The notes beneath the pieces were generated by a model, which did not search any database, was not told where the DNA came from, and worked only from the letters and a program-made list of their open reading frames with translations. Below, piece after piece: positions 1 to 5,590 of a DNA stretch of 5,927 nt. The position numbers and the translations under genes are program-made. The stretch is from an uncultured Pseudomonadota bacterium. GTDB taxonomy: Bacteria > Pseudomonadota > Gammaproteobacteria > Burkholderiales > Rhodocyclaceae. The DNA lies in assembly GCA_903939665.1 (NCBI GenBank), contig CAJAHZ010000500.1, positions 1-5,927 on the forward strand. Reading direction: 5' to 3'. Position 1 is the first letter of the stretch. The number at the start of each line of letters is the position of its first letter.

Positions 1-316
1 CAGCCGAGCGCTCGCCAACGCCCAAAACGGCCTGCTGACGCTCCTCGCAAAGCCGGCAGGCGCGGCAATCTTCGACACTCTGCTGCAACTCATCCCAGCT
101 CATGCCGGCGATCTGCTCCAGGCGTTCGGCAGTGCCTGCGACAAGCGCACGCTTGACCTGAACCTGCGGCGTCTGGACCAGCGTAACAGGCGACGCCTCG
201 ACAGACTCGTCGACAAGCATCGACTCTGCGCCGCACAGAACCGAAGGATTGTCACGCAGCTTCCATTGCGGCGACAGCCCCATCTCGTGCAGCATCTGTT
301 CGCGACTGATCGTCAT
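1..316 (-). CDS. Family 4 (Fe-S) uracil-DNA glycosylase, N-terminal part, cut by window edge
   Basis: Removes uracil from DNA as the first step of base excision repair, in the cytoplasm. The 105 visible residues start MTISREQMLHEMGL. A poorly conserved extension of about 75 residues is followed by SWDELQQSVEDC and then RACRLCEERQQAVLGVGE (residues 85-102). C84 and C87 match the first CxxC pair of the four cysteines that hold the 4Fe-4S cluster in family 4 enzymes; C90 is an extra nearby cysteine. The second cysteine pair and the catalytic motifs lie beyond the left edge and cannot be checked. The ATG overlaps the rimI stop codon as ATGA, and a GGTGGA about 9 bases upstream, inside rimI, can serve as ribosome binding site. 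It is the third gene of the tsaB-rimI operon, an order common in betaproteobacteria. The family call is strong; the exact substrate range is inferred. Confidence 0.88.
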   Translation of the reverse strand, partial: MTISREQMLHEMGLSPQWKLRDNPSVLCGAESMLVDESVEASPVTLVQTPQVQVKRALVAGTAERLEQIAGMSWDELQQSVEDCRACRLCEERQQAVLGVGERSA

Positions 317-789
317 GCCTTGAGTTCCACCAGTGGATGGGTCAGAACCAGCGCGTCTTCGCGACCTTGCGCCGCAGGATAATAGCCGCGCCGCACGCCG
401 ATCTGCTGAAAGCCAAAATGGCGGTAAAGCGCCAGCGCCTTTTCATTCGACGGGCGCACTTCGAGCAGCAAGCTCGTTGCACCGCCCTGCCGCCCGGCCA
501 TCATCGCCTGACGCAACAGGCGCGCGCCATAGCCCATGCCCTGTTTTTTTTCCGCAACACCAAGGTTCAGCAGATGCGCATCATCGACCGCCAGCATGAC
601 CACCAGATAACCGACCAGTTCGCCACCGACCCGACACACCCAGCAACTGTAACCGGACGAAATCGAATCGGCGAAGTTGCCGCGCCCCCACGGGAAGGGA
701 TACACCCGATATTCAATGGCGAGCACCTCATCCAGATCATGAATATTCATCGGCAGCATTTCGCTGCGCGGTGCGAGCAAGGCGTTCAT
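313..789 (-). CDS. rimI: Ribosomal protein S18 alanine N-acetyltransferase RimI
   Basis: GNAT-fold acetyltransferase that moves an acetyl group from acetyl-CoA to the N-terminal alanine of ribosomal protein S18 in the cytoplasm. The 158-residue product is close to the usual length of about 150. The acetyl-CoA pyrophosphate loop is QGMGYG (residues 83-88), matching Q/RxxGxG/A. LLLEVRPSNEKALALYRHFGF (residues 107-127) carries E110 and Y122, which correspond to the catalytic glutamate and tyrosine of RimI, and YYPAAQGREDALVL (136-149) is the typical RimI tail. The chosen ATG overlaps the tsaB stop as ATGA and has GAAGG 9 bases upstream. The frame stays open upstream to 1023, but that part runs inside tsaB and is not RimI-like. 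Internal ATGs at codons 11 and 14 are alternatives. The pairing with tsaB and the Fe-S glycosylase supports RimI over a generic GNAT. Confidence 0.93.
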   Translation of the reverse strand: MNALLAPRSEMLPMNIHDLDEVLAIEYRVYPFPWGRGNFADSISSGYSCWVCRVGGELVGYLVVMLAVDDAHLLNLGVAEKKQGMGYGARLLRQAMMAGRQGGATSLLLEVRPSNEKALALYRHFGFQQIGVRRGYYPAAQGREDALVLTHPLVELKA

Positions 790-1463
790 GCTTTGCCGCC
801 TTCGGCCAGACGCTCGGCGACGGTCTTTGCCACCTTGTCGCGCACATAGAGCGGTACAGCATCCGCCGGATCGACCCACTCGCCACGCGCCAGACGCGGC
901 GCAGCAAGGCGGGCAACCGCCTGTGCACTCGGCATCAGTTCGGGCATCCAGGCCGAAACAAACGGCGCCAGCCGCTCGTGCAGCGCTGGATACGCCACCA
1001 ACCCGTTGCCGCAGGCCAACCAACCGCCGAATTCCGGCAAAGGCGCGACTGCCGGCGCATAAACGCCGACCAAGCCAAGCGCGACGCCCGATTCGAAATA
1101 ACCAAAATACACTTCACCCATGCGAGCATCGAGCGCAACAATCACCCGCTCGCCCCCGCTGCCAAGCGCCATTGCATCCAGCGTACCGACCGGGATCAGC
1201 GGCAGATCGTGGGCAAACGCCAGTCCTTGCGCCACGCCGCAGGCGACACGCAAGCCGGTAAACGAGCCGGGGCCGGCACCAAAGGCGATGCCCTGCAGAT
1301 CGGCAAATCCCAATCCCGCCTCGGCCATCGTCGCGCTAATCAGCGGCAGCAAGGTTTCGGAATGCGACACCCCCGTCGGGCAAGCGCGCAGCAGTACCTC
1401 GCCGTCGCGCCAGAGGGCAATCGAACCGACGTCAGTGGAAGTCTCAATGGCAAGCAGATTCAT
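786..1463 (-). CDS. tsaB: tRNA t6A37 biosynthesis dimerization subunit TsaB
   Basis: TsaB (YeaZ) is the scaffold partner of the TsaD catalytic subunit and, with TsaE and TsaC, makes N6-threonylcarbamoyladenosine at position 37 of ANN-decoding tRNAs. It has an ASKHA/actin-like fold but is not itself catalytic. The 225-residue product matches the family length. Family signatures are LLAIETSTDVGSIAL (3-17), SHSETLLPLI (33-42), FGAGPGSFTGLRVACGVAQG (61-80), LDARMGEVYFGYF (111-123) and the C-terminal VPLYVRDKVAKT (203-214). The ATG gives the canonical MNLLAIETS start; an in-frame TTG 8 codons upstream (1485-1487) would add MGAGKIQR and is unlikely. The ribosome binding site is weak: an AGG lies 13 bases before the ATG. 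A TAAAAT sits 7 bases upstream and may be a -10 element of a near-leaderless transcript. It is the first gene of the operon and overlaps rimI by 4 bases. Confidence 0.95.
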   Translation of the reverse strand: MNLLAIETSTDVGSIALWRDGEVLLRACPTGVSHSETLLPLISATMAEAGLGFADLQGIAFGAGPGSFTGLRVACGVAQGLAFAHDLPLIPVGTLDAMALGSGGERVIVALDARMGEVYFGYFESGVALGLVGVYAPAVAPLPEFGGWLACGNGLVAYPALHERLAPFVSAWMPELMPSAQAVARLAAPRLARGEWVDPADAVPLYVRDKVAKTVAERLAEGGKA

Positions 1464-1596
1464 GCGCTGTATTTTACCTGCCCCCAACGGCTACAAGCGG
1501 CTTGTTTGAAGGGAGGGCCGAACCGGCGTGGGTCGCAGCTTATCTACCTGGCCACGATTGCGGCCAAATTTACCGCCATCTATGACCTTCGGCGTA

Positions 1597-1625
1597 TTGC
1601 AGTGCAACAATTCGTTCCTTATAAT
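1597..1625 (+). promoter_or_regulatory. Sigma70-type promoter for the lipoprotein gene
   Basis: A perfect TATAAT -10 box (1620-1625) lies 17 bases downstream of TTGCAG (1597-1602), a partial match to TTGACA keeping the key TTG. Transcription would start near 1631-1633, giving a leader of about 30 bases before the ATG at 1663. The surrounding 30 bases are clearly more AT-rich than the flanks. The -10 is convincing, the -35 only fair. Confidence 0.65.
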
Positions 1626-1646
1626 TTAACCTTACAAATAATAAGG
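1617..1646. repeat. Inverted repeat CCTTAT-N18-ATAAGG over the -10 region
   Basis: CCTTAT at 1617-1622 and ATAAGG at 1641-1646 are perfect inverted arms and flank the -10 and the predicted start of transcription. A second CCTTA at 1630-1634 can pair with TAAGG (1642-1646) across a 7-base loop, which would form a small AU-rich hairpin in the leader just before the ribosome binding site. It could be an operator or a weak RNA structure. The arms are short, so chance is not excluded. Confidence 0.35.
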
Positions 1647-1650
1647 TCGA

Positions 1651-1656
1651 GAAGGG
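1651..1656 (+). promoter_or_regulatory. Ribosome binding site of the lipoprotein gene
   Basis: GAAGGG ends 6 bases before the ATG at 1663. It decides for this start over the in-frame ATG at 1726, which has no purine-rich sequence at a suitable distance. Confidence 0.65.
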
Positions 1657-1662
1657 TTTCAA

Positions 1663-2076
1663 ATGCGCTGGCGCCCTGCTCTGGCTGTTCCGACGGCCGC
1701 CATCACGTATATTTTCCGTCGCCTGATGATTGCTCGCGGTTCGCTCGTGTGCATTGGGGCCACGCTGCTGCTGGCTGGCTGTGCTGGCGCGCTCAAGCCC
1801 CCCCGCGAACAACACGTCGCAAGCAAGCGAGGCAACGAACGCGAGTTCGCCCTGCAATCGGCGTGGCGCGGCCAGTCGTACGGCACCTTGGTCGATACCT
1901 ACGGCCCCCCCCTGTACACCATGAACATCCCTGGCGATCGGCCAAATGAGAGTGTTGCGGTTTATGGCGTTCGCGACAGCGTTTCGCACTGCATCGACGC
2001 CTTTACCGTATTTCATGGCAGCGAGCGAGGCAAAATACAAAACGATTCCACGGTAACCAGCTATTTCTGCCGCTAA
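1663..2076 (+). CDS. Small lipoprotein of unknown function
   Basis: No named family is recognised. The 137-residue product has a lipobox, LLAGC, with the lipidation cysteine at C40, so the mature protein is about 98 residues and probably anchored to a periplasmic membrane face. A glycine, not aspartate, would be two residues past the cysteine, which fits outer-membrane sorting. The signal region is long: some 20 residues (with R19-R20) precede a conventional lipoprotein signal starting at M22. The second ATG (1726) would give a normal 19-residue signal, but the good ribosome binding site favours 1663. The mature part has SAWRGQSYGTLVDTYGPP (66-83), then SVAVYGVRDS and two cysteines, C110 and C136, that could form a disulfide. 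The W-x-G-x-x-x-x-x-L-x-x-x-Y-G-P-P pattern recalls small BamE/OmlA-like lipoproteins, but this is only a resemblance. It has its own promoter and is divergent from tsaB. Confidence 0.82.
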   Translation: MRWRPALAVPTAAITYIFRRLMIARGSLVCIGATLLLAGCAGALKPPREQHVASKRGNEREFALQSAWRGQSYGTLVDTYGPPLYTMNIPGDRPNESVAVYGVRDSVSHCIDAFTVFHGSERGKIQNDSTVTSYFCR

Positions 2077-2177
2077 ACGGGTCACCGGGACAAAAGGCCG
2101 AACGACTCAGGGTTTTAGTTGCAGGTCGCATCAGCTCGAAACAGAGCCCGCCTGTACATACACAACCAGGGACGATT
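2077..2177. other. Convergent spacer without a visible terminator
   Basis: These 101 bases lie between the stop codons of two convergent genes. The only symmetry seen is weak (GTC-N5-GAC near 2083 and a TGTACA palindrome near 2153). No GC-rich stem followed by a T-run is present on either strand, so termination is either Rho-dependent or not obvious from sequence. Confidence 0.5.
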
Positions 2178-4013
2178 TTATGTCAGCGGCGTGAATACAC
2201 TGACGCCGTTGCGTCCAGATTCCTTGACGCAATACATCGCGGCATCGGCGCACTTGAGCAGCGCGCTTTCCTCGCTGCCGTGTTCCGGATAAACGGCAAT
2301 TCCGATACTGGATGAAATGCGCAGGTTTTTACCGGCAATGGTAAAAGAGGTACTGAGAACCTGACGTATCTTTTCCGCCACCACCTTCGCATCCAGCGCC
2401 GACTCAACGAGCGGCAGCAACACCATAAACTCGTCGCCGCCGATACGCGCCACGGTGTCCGCTTCGCGCATGCAATCCTGAATACGTTCTGCCGCTTCTT
2501 TCAGCAGCATGTCGCCCATCGCGTGACCATAGCAATCGTTAACCGGTTTGAATTGGTCAAGGTCAATGTACATCAACGCCAGATGTGCGTTGTTGCGCCT
2601 GGCTGCGGCGAGCGCCTGCTGCAAGCGGTCACCAAACAGCTTGCGATTGGGTAATCCGGTCAGCGCATCATGGGTGGCCAGTTGGGTGAGCGCTTCGTTG
2701 GCAGCAACCAGTTCAACCGTGCGCTGCTCGATCTTATGCTCAAGAGATGCGTTGATCTCCTTGATTTGCGCTATTTTCTGATTAACCGCGTCGTCCATGG
2801 CCATAAAACTCATGGTGAGATCCCCCAACTCGTCGTGCCGCCGCTTTTCCTTTTCCAGTTGTTCGAGTTCATCGCCGAGCGCACCGCTCTGCTTGCCGCT
2901 GGCAACGCTGCGAAAAACACGACTGAGTACCGTAAGCGGATTAGAGATGGAGGTGGCGAAATACCAGGCAATCGGAAGAATGAACAACAGGCACGCAAGC
3001 GCAATCAGCCCCAGTATCCGAACCATCTCCCAAGTATTTTTTTGCACAATATCCTTGGAGTGGAGCGCAGAAATCGTACCAATGAGGCGTTTGTCGGTGT
3101 AAAGCGGTATCAGACACTGATAAAAACCAGCACCATCGACCATGATTTCGTTGAAAATCATTGCCAGTGCCTGAACGTCGGGTACTGCCTGCAAGCCACC
3201 CCAGTCCGGATTTCGATAAGCTGCCAGGTTCCCGCTGCTAAACCCCTGCGCGGTAAAGACGTTTATCTTGATCTCGGTCAGCCGCGACAGGTGCTCGACA
3301 AAGGGTTGATCGAGCCGCTGCGATGCAACAACCAATCCAAGCTGCTTTATTTCCTGCTTGCCGGAGGCCAAGTCAAAAGCCACGCCCATAATCGGCACAT
3401 GGCTTTCAACCGCCAGAGACCCGTCGACCACCGCATAATCAACACTTTCCTGCTGCGGCAGCCGCCCACTGAACTTCAAGCCAATTGCGGCAAAGGCGTC
3501 CGATGCTTGCAGTGCTTGCCTGTCCAGTTCTTCGCCATCCTTCAACGCCAGCACTTGGAACGAAGGCTTGGGGGAACGCTCAACAAAGCCGACCCGTTCG
3601 CCGCTGCTGTCGGACAAGGAAAAGGAAACCAGATTACCCGCCGCGTCATAGATGGCAATCCGGGAAAGTTTTGCGGCACGCCCCGTCTTGTAGATATCTT
3701 TCACCAACTGCTGATAGGTATTAATCAGCGTTTCGCGATCAACCCCCGACTGCGCATATTGCGCCAGATACCAGATGGTCGACCCGAGGTTTTTCTGGGT
3801 CGCCAATTGGTGCGATGCCAAAAGTATATTATTCTTGCGCTCGGCAAGATTGTCGTCGACTACCTTGAATGCCTTGCGCAGCAAGGCATTTGACTGATCC
3901 AGATGTTGCTGCCGAATAACCAGCGAAACAGCCAGCATGGAGGCCAGCGCCACCACCATACTGATAACAACTGCCCCCAGCAGTAGCTTGTTTCTTAGCT
4001 GCTTAATTTTCAT
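2178..4013 (-). CDS. Membrane diguanylate cyclase with periplasmic sensor, HAMP-like linker and GGDEF domain
   Basis: Predicted to make cyclic di-GMP from two GTP in response to a periplasmic signal. The 611-residue product has a positive N-terminus, TM1 (about 12-33), a periplasmic domain of about 295 residues (35-330) whose size and IAIYDAAGNLVSFS strand suggest a double-Cache fold, TM2 (about 331-353), a HAMP-like linker (354-412), a coiled coil (413-445) and a GGDEF domain (446-608) beginning THDALTGLPNRKLF. The active site is intact: D484 in YIDLDQFKPVND (482-493), N492 and D501 for guanine contact, and GGDEF at 525-529. READ at 516-519, five residues before GGDEF, is the RxxD inhibitory c-di-GMP site. 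There is no EAL domain. The ribosome binding site is weak: GAGA ends about 14 bases upstream. It follows the TorT-like gene on the same strand after 73 bases containing a hairpin, so they are probably co-transcribed. The enzyme call is firm; the ligand is unknown. Confidence 0.93.
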   Translation of the reverse strand: MKIKQLRNKLLLGAVVISMVVALASMLAVSLVIRQQHLDQSNALLRKAFKVVDDNLAERKNNILLASHQLATQKNLGSTIWYLAQYAQSGVDRETLINTYQQLVKDIYKTGRAAKLSRIAIYDAAGNLVSFSLSDSSGERVGFVERSPKPSFQVLALKDGEELDRQALQASDAFAAIGLKFSGRLPQQESVDYAVVDGSLAVESHVPIMGVAFDLASGKQEIKQLGLVVASQRLDQPFVEHLSRLTEIKINVFTAQGFSSGNLAAYRNPDWGGLQAVPDVQALAMIFNEIMVDGAGFYQCLIPLYTDKRLIGTISALHSKDIVQKNTWEMVRILGLIALACLLFILPIAWYFATSISNPLTVLSRVFRSVASGKQSGALGDELEQLEKEKRRHDELGDLTMSFMAMDDAVNQKIAQIKEINASLEHKIEQRTVELVAANEALTQLATHDALTGLPNRKLFGDRLQQALAAARRNNAHLALMYIDLDQFKPVNDCYGHAMGDMLLKEAAERIQDCMREADTVARIGGDEFMVLLPLVESALDAKVVAEKIRQVLSTSFTIAGKNLRISSSIGIAVYPEHGSEESALLKCADAAMYCVKESGRNGVSVFTPLT

Positions 4014-4046
4014 GTCTGAACGCTGTTTCTCGATTTTTCATGAGGT

Positions 4047-4074
4047 GACAAGCCTGCCTGCCGGCAAGCTTGTC
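4047..4074 (-). promoter_or_regulatory. Intercistronic RNA hairpin between torT-like and cyclase genes
   Basis: Read on the minus strand, GACAAGC-T-TGCC and GGCA-G-GCTTGTC form a continuous 12-base-pair stem closed by a GGCA tetraloop, starting 12 bases after the torT-like stop. The single non-Watson-Crick position is a U-G wobble in the minus-strand RNA but a C-A mismatch in the plus-strand RNA, which points to the minus transcript. No U-run follows, so it is not a classical terminator. It could protect the upstream message, be a processing site, or lower expression of the cyclase. It ends 33 bases before the cyclase ATG. Confidence 0.65.
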
Positions 4075-4086
4075 CCGACGATTCTG

Positions 4087-5274
4087 CTACCTGGCGCCGA
4101 CCGGCGTATAGGAAAGAACGGGCACATAGCCATCAGGAGCGGTAGAAGTATCGAATTTATATGTTGAAACATTATTTCTGTCCACCAAACCAAGTTTTAC
4201 CAGGATGGTATGAGGCGGTTCCCTGGTTCTGCCCTCAAGGAAATTTACGGCAGCATTGATACTTATCCGCGCCTGGCTAACGCCCTTGGTGTCGGCGGCG
4301 GCATGAACATCACCCTTGCGAATAAGAGCGGCAATTTCACGGGTCAGATCGTAGGCAACAATCCTGATTTTTCCGTTCAGCCCGGCCTCTCTCAATGGCA
4401 ATACCGCAGCCGGTGCACAGCCTGTACAACCCAGAATATAATCGAGCTTCTTGCCATATTCGGCAAGCAATTGCGCCGCCAGTAGCGACTGTACGATCCG
4501 GTCACTGTCGCCATATTTGATATCGACGATATTGACCTTGATTGCGGCCTGGCTCACGGCTTCGCGAGTTCCCTCAACCTCGCCCTTCACCCAGCCGGCA
4601 TCCGAAGGCCCAGGCAATAGTGCGATATTGATCGATTTCAAACCGCGCTGCTGTGCATCACGGATAACCCATTGCGTGGCATCAACTCCCATGCCTTTCA
4701 ACGAGGTGGTCACCTTGATCGTCAGGTCGTCGCTGGTGCTATCGTTCGCCAATTCGAAGATCGGAATACCCAAGGCGCGGACTTTGGCGATGGCCTTATT
4801 GTTGGCCGTCTGACTGAGCGGCGAGATGACGATCGCGTCGTATTTCGCCGCAATGGCTTCATCCAGCAGGCGTAACTGGCCGATCAGATCGTTGTAGCCA
4901 TCGGCCGGGAAGATATCGACGGCGACCCCCAAACGCTTGGCTTCGCTGATCACGCCAAAGCTACAGCCGACCCAGTAGGGATCCTTTATATGCGGGAACA
5001 GATAAGCAATACGCCATGGTTTGCTGGCACGCGCAGCCATGGCGTAATGGTCATTCGCCACGCGACCACTGGCCAGCGCCTCGTCGGCAGATCCCTGCCG
5101 CTTGAGCGGCGGGTAGATGGAATAAATGGGAACGGGGTCGAACTTGTCGACTTCCGGCTTCAGCACGGCGTCTGCCGCAAGGGACAGCGTCGGCGCGCCC
5201 AGCACCAGGGTATACAGGATGATTTCCCGCAAAAAACCACCTGCCAAGCAAGCCATGCCAGAGATCTTTCTCAC
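4087..5274 (-). CDS. torT: TorT-like periplasmic substrate-binding protein
   Basis: Periplasmic type I binding protein of the TorT family. E. coli TorT binds trimethylamine N-oxide and controls the sensor kinase TorS; here only family membership is clear. Counting from the chosen GTG (395 residues), the signal peptide ends near LSLAA/DA (31-36). Family segments are KPWRIAYLFPHIKDPYW (85-101), RLGVAVDIFPADGYNDL (114-130), YDAIVISPL (145-153), ALLPGPSDAGWVKGEVEGTR (218-237), VDIKYGDSD (250-258), RIVAYDLTREIAALIRKGDV (304-323) and APDGYVPVLSY (379-389). CTGC (283-286) is an unusual CxxC. GTG at 5274 is preceded by GGAGGG and gives a positively charged RK n-region; ATG at 5254-5256 is a real alternative giving a shorter signal peptide, and an in-frame GTG at 5319 is less likely. 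It lies upstream of the cyclase and is divergent from a second sensor gene. The symbol indicates family; TMAO as ligand is unproven. Confidence 0.88.
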   Translation of the reverse strand: MRKISGMACLAGGFLREIILYTLVLGAPTLSLAADAVLKPEVDKFDPVPIYSIYPPLKRQGSADEALASGRVANDHYAMAARASKPWRIAYLFPHIKDPYWVGCSFGVISEAKRLGVAVDIFPADGYNDLIGQLRLLDEAIAAKYDAIVISPLSQTANNKAIAKVRALGIPIFELANDSTSDDLTIKVTTSLKGMGVDATQWVIRDAQQRGLKSINIALLPGPSDAGWVKGEVEGTREAVSQAAIKVNIVDIKYGDSDRIVQSLLAAQLLAEYGKKLDYILGCTGCAPAAVLPLREAGLNGKIRIVAYDLTREIAALIRKGDVHAAADTKGVSQARISINAAVNFLEGRTREPPHTILVKLGLVDRNNVSTYKFDTSTAPDGYVPVLSYTPVGAR

Positions 5275-5277
5275 CTG

Positions 5278-5283
5278 CCCTCC
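5278..5283 (-). promoter_or_regulatory. Ribosome binding site of the torT-like gene
   Basis: GGAGGG on the minus strand ends 3 bases before the GTG at 5274. It is the strongest Shine-Dalgarno match near this gene, though the spacing is short. For the ATG at 5256 it would be over 20 bases away, where only a weak GAG remains 13 bases upstream. Confidence 0.5.
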
Positions 5284-5378
5284 ACTTCGTTTGCATCCAC
5301 CAGGCCGGCGTTGCAGCACGCTTCTCAGGATACCAGCAATTTTTCTCGTCGGGCTTCACGACTGAATTGGTTTGCGCA

Positions 5379-5390
5379 TTCAAATCTGAA
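5379..5390. repeat. Inverted repeat TTCA-N4-TGAA, possible operator
   Basis: A short perfect dyad in the divergent spacer, about 105 bases upstream of the torT-like start and 200 bases upstream of the sensor start. The four-base arms make chance occurrence quite likely. Confidence 0.25.
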
Positions 5391-5413
5391 GCGCGACCTT
5401 GCTCGGCAAGTTA

Positions 5414-5428
5414 CAGCCGCCCCGGCTG
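5414..5428. repeat. GC-rich hairpin CAGCCG-CCC-CGGCTG
   Basis: Perfect 6-base-pair stem with a 3-base loop in the divergent spacer. The plus strand continues AATTTCC, too poor in T for a convincing intrinsic terminator, and the minus strand has no T-run either. It may be a leader-RNA structure or a DNA-binding dyad; its role is unknown. Confidence 0.4.
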
Positions 5429-5577
5429 AATTTCCATGTTTCGTGACAGCCGATTTTTGCGAGGCTCCACATTTTCTCGCCGCAACGCGACTTGCAGTCG
5501 ATCGCGCGTAGAGGCATCCTTGCGCTGCCGACAGGAAAACGAAGTCTCGTTGCTGCCCGTGGCGCAAGACAATCATC

Positions 5578-5582
5578 GGAGA
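5578..5582 (+). promoter_or_regulatory. Ribosome binding site that selects a TTG start
   Basis: GGAGA ends 8 bases before the TTG at 5591, an ideal distance. The frame is open further upstream, but no better start codon with a ribosome binding site is found there, and the protein downstream of the TTG has the expected positive n-region and membrane helix. Confidence 0.65.
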
Positions 5583-5590
5583 AACTGGGC

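Larger units (their letters stand above)
5275..5590. other. Divergent intergenic control region
   Basis: These 316 bases separate the torT-like gene (minus) from the plus-strand sensor gene and must hold both promoters. Short open frames exist, but none has a good ribosome binding site or recognisable protein, so I read it as non-coding. No convincing sigma70 -10/-35 pair or sigma54 GG-N10-GC element was found on either strand. It contains a GC-rich hairpin (5414-5428), a TTCA-N4-TGAA inverted repeat (5379-5390), and CTGAATT at 5362-5368 and 5426-5432, with a third copy just inside the sensor gene at 5597-5603. No TorR-box-like direct repeats were seen. Confidence 0.6.

Noticed and set aside
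790..1023. Extending RimI upstream by 78 codons to give a 236-residue protein.
   Set aside because: The extension lies inside tsaB in another frame and is G/R/C-rich without GNAT features. The ATGA overlap start gives a normal RimI length.
1717..1740. Twin-arginine (Tat) signal in the lipoprotein, because of R19-R20.
   Set aside because: FRRLMIA departs from the S/T-RR-x-F-L-K consensus, and a normal Sec/lipoprotein signal ending in LLAGC follows directly.
771..1949. A 392-codon plus-strand open frame opposite tsaB and rimI.
   Set aside because: It is antisense to two confidently identified genes, is rich in R, Q and H with no domain signature, and runs on into the lipoprotein gene in another frame. 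It is a shadow of GC-rich coding sequence.
1570..2085. A 171-codon minus-strand open frame opposite the lipoprotein gene.
   Set aside because: The plus-strand frame has a promoter, ribosome binding site, lipobox and paired cysteines; the antisense product has no recognisable feature.
2670..3893. A 407-codon plus-strand open frame opposite the diguanylate cyclase.
   Set aside because: The sense strand encodes a complete cyclase with intact motifs; the antisense translation is low-complexity R/Q/L-rich with no recognisable fold.
4003..4041. A 12-codon minus-strand mini-frame (MKNRETAFRHEN) starting just after the hairpin and ending inside the cyclase start.
   Set aside because: It has no ribosome binding site, and a frame this short is expected by chance. 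It is worth revisiting only if conserved in relatives.
4047..4086. Intrinsic terminator after the torT-like gene.
   Set aside because: The stem is strong, but the minus strand continues ACCTCATG with no U-run, so it does not meet the intrinsic terminator pattern.
4417..4428. Heme-c binding site in the TorT-like protein.
   Set aside because: The motif is CTGCAP; a CxxCH histidine is absent.
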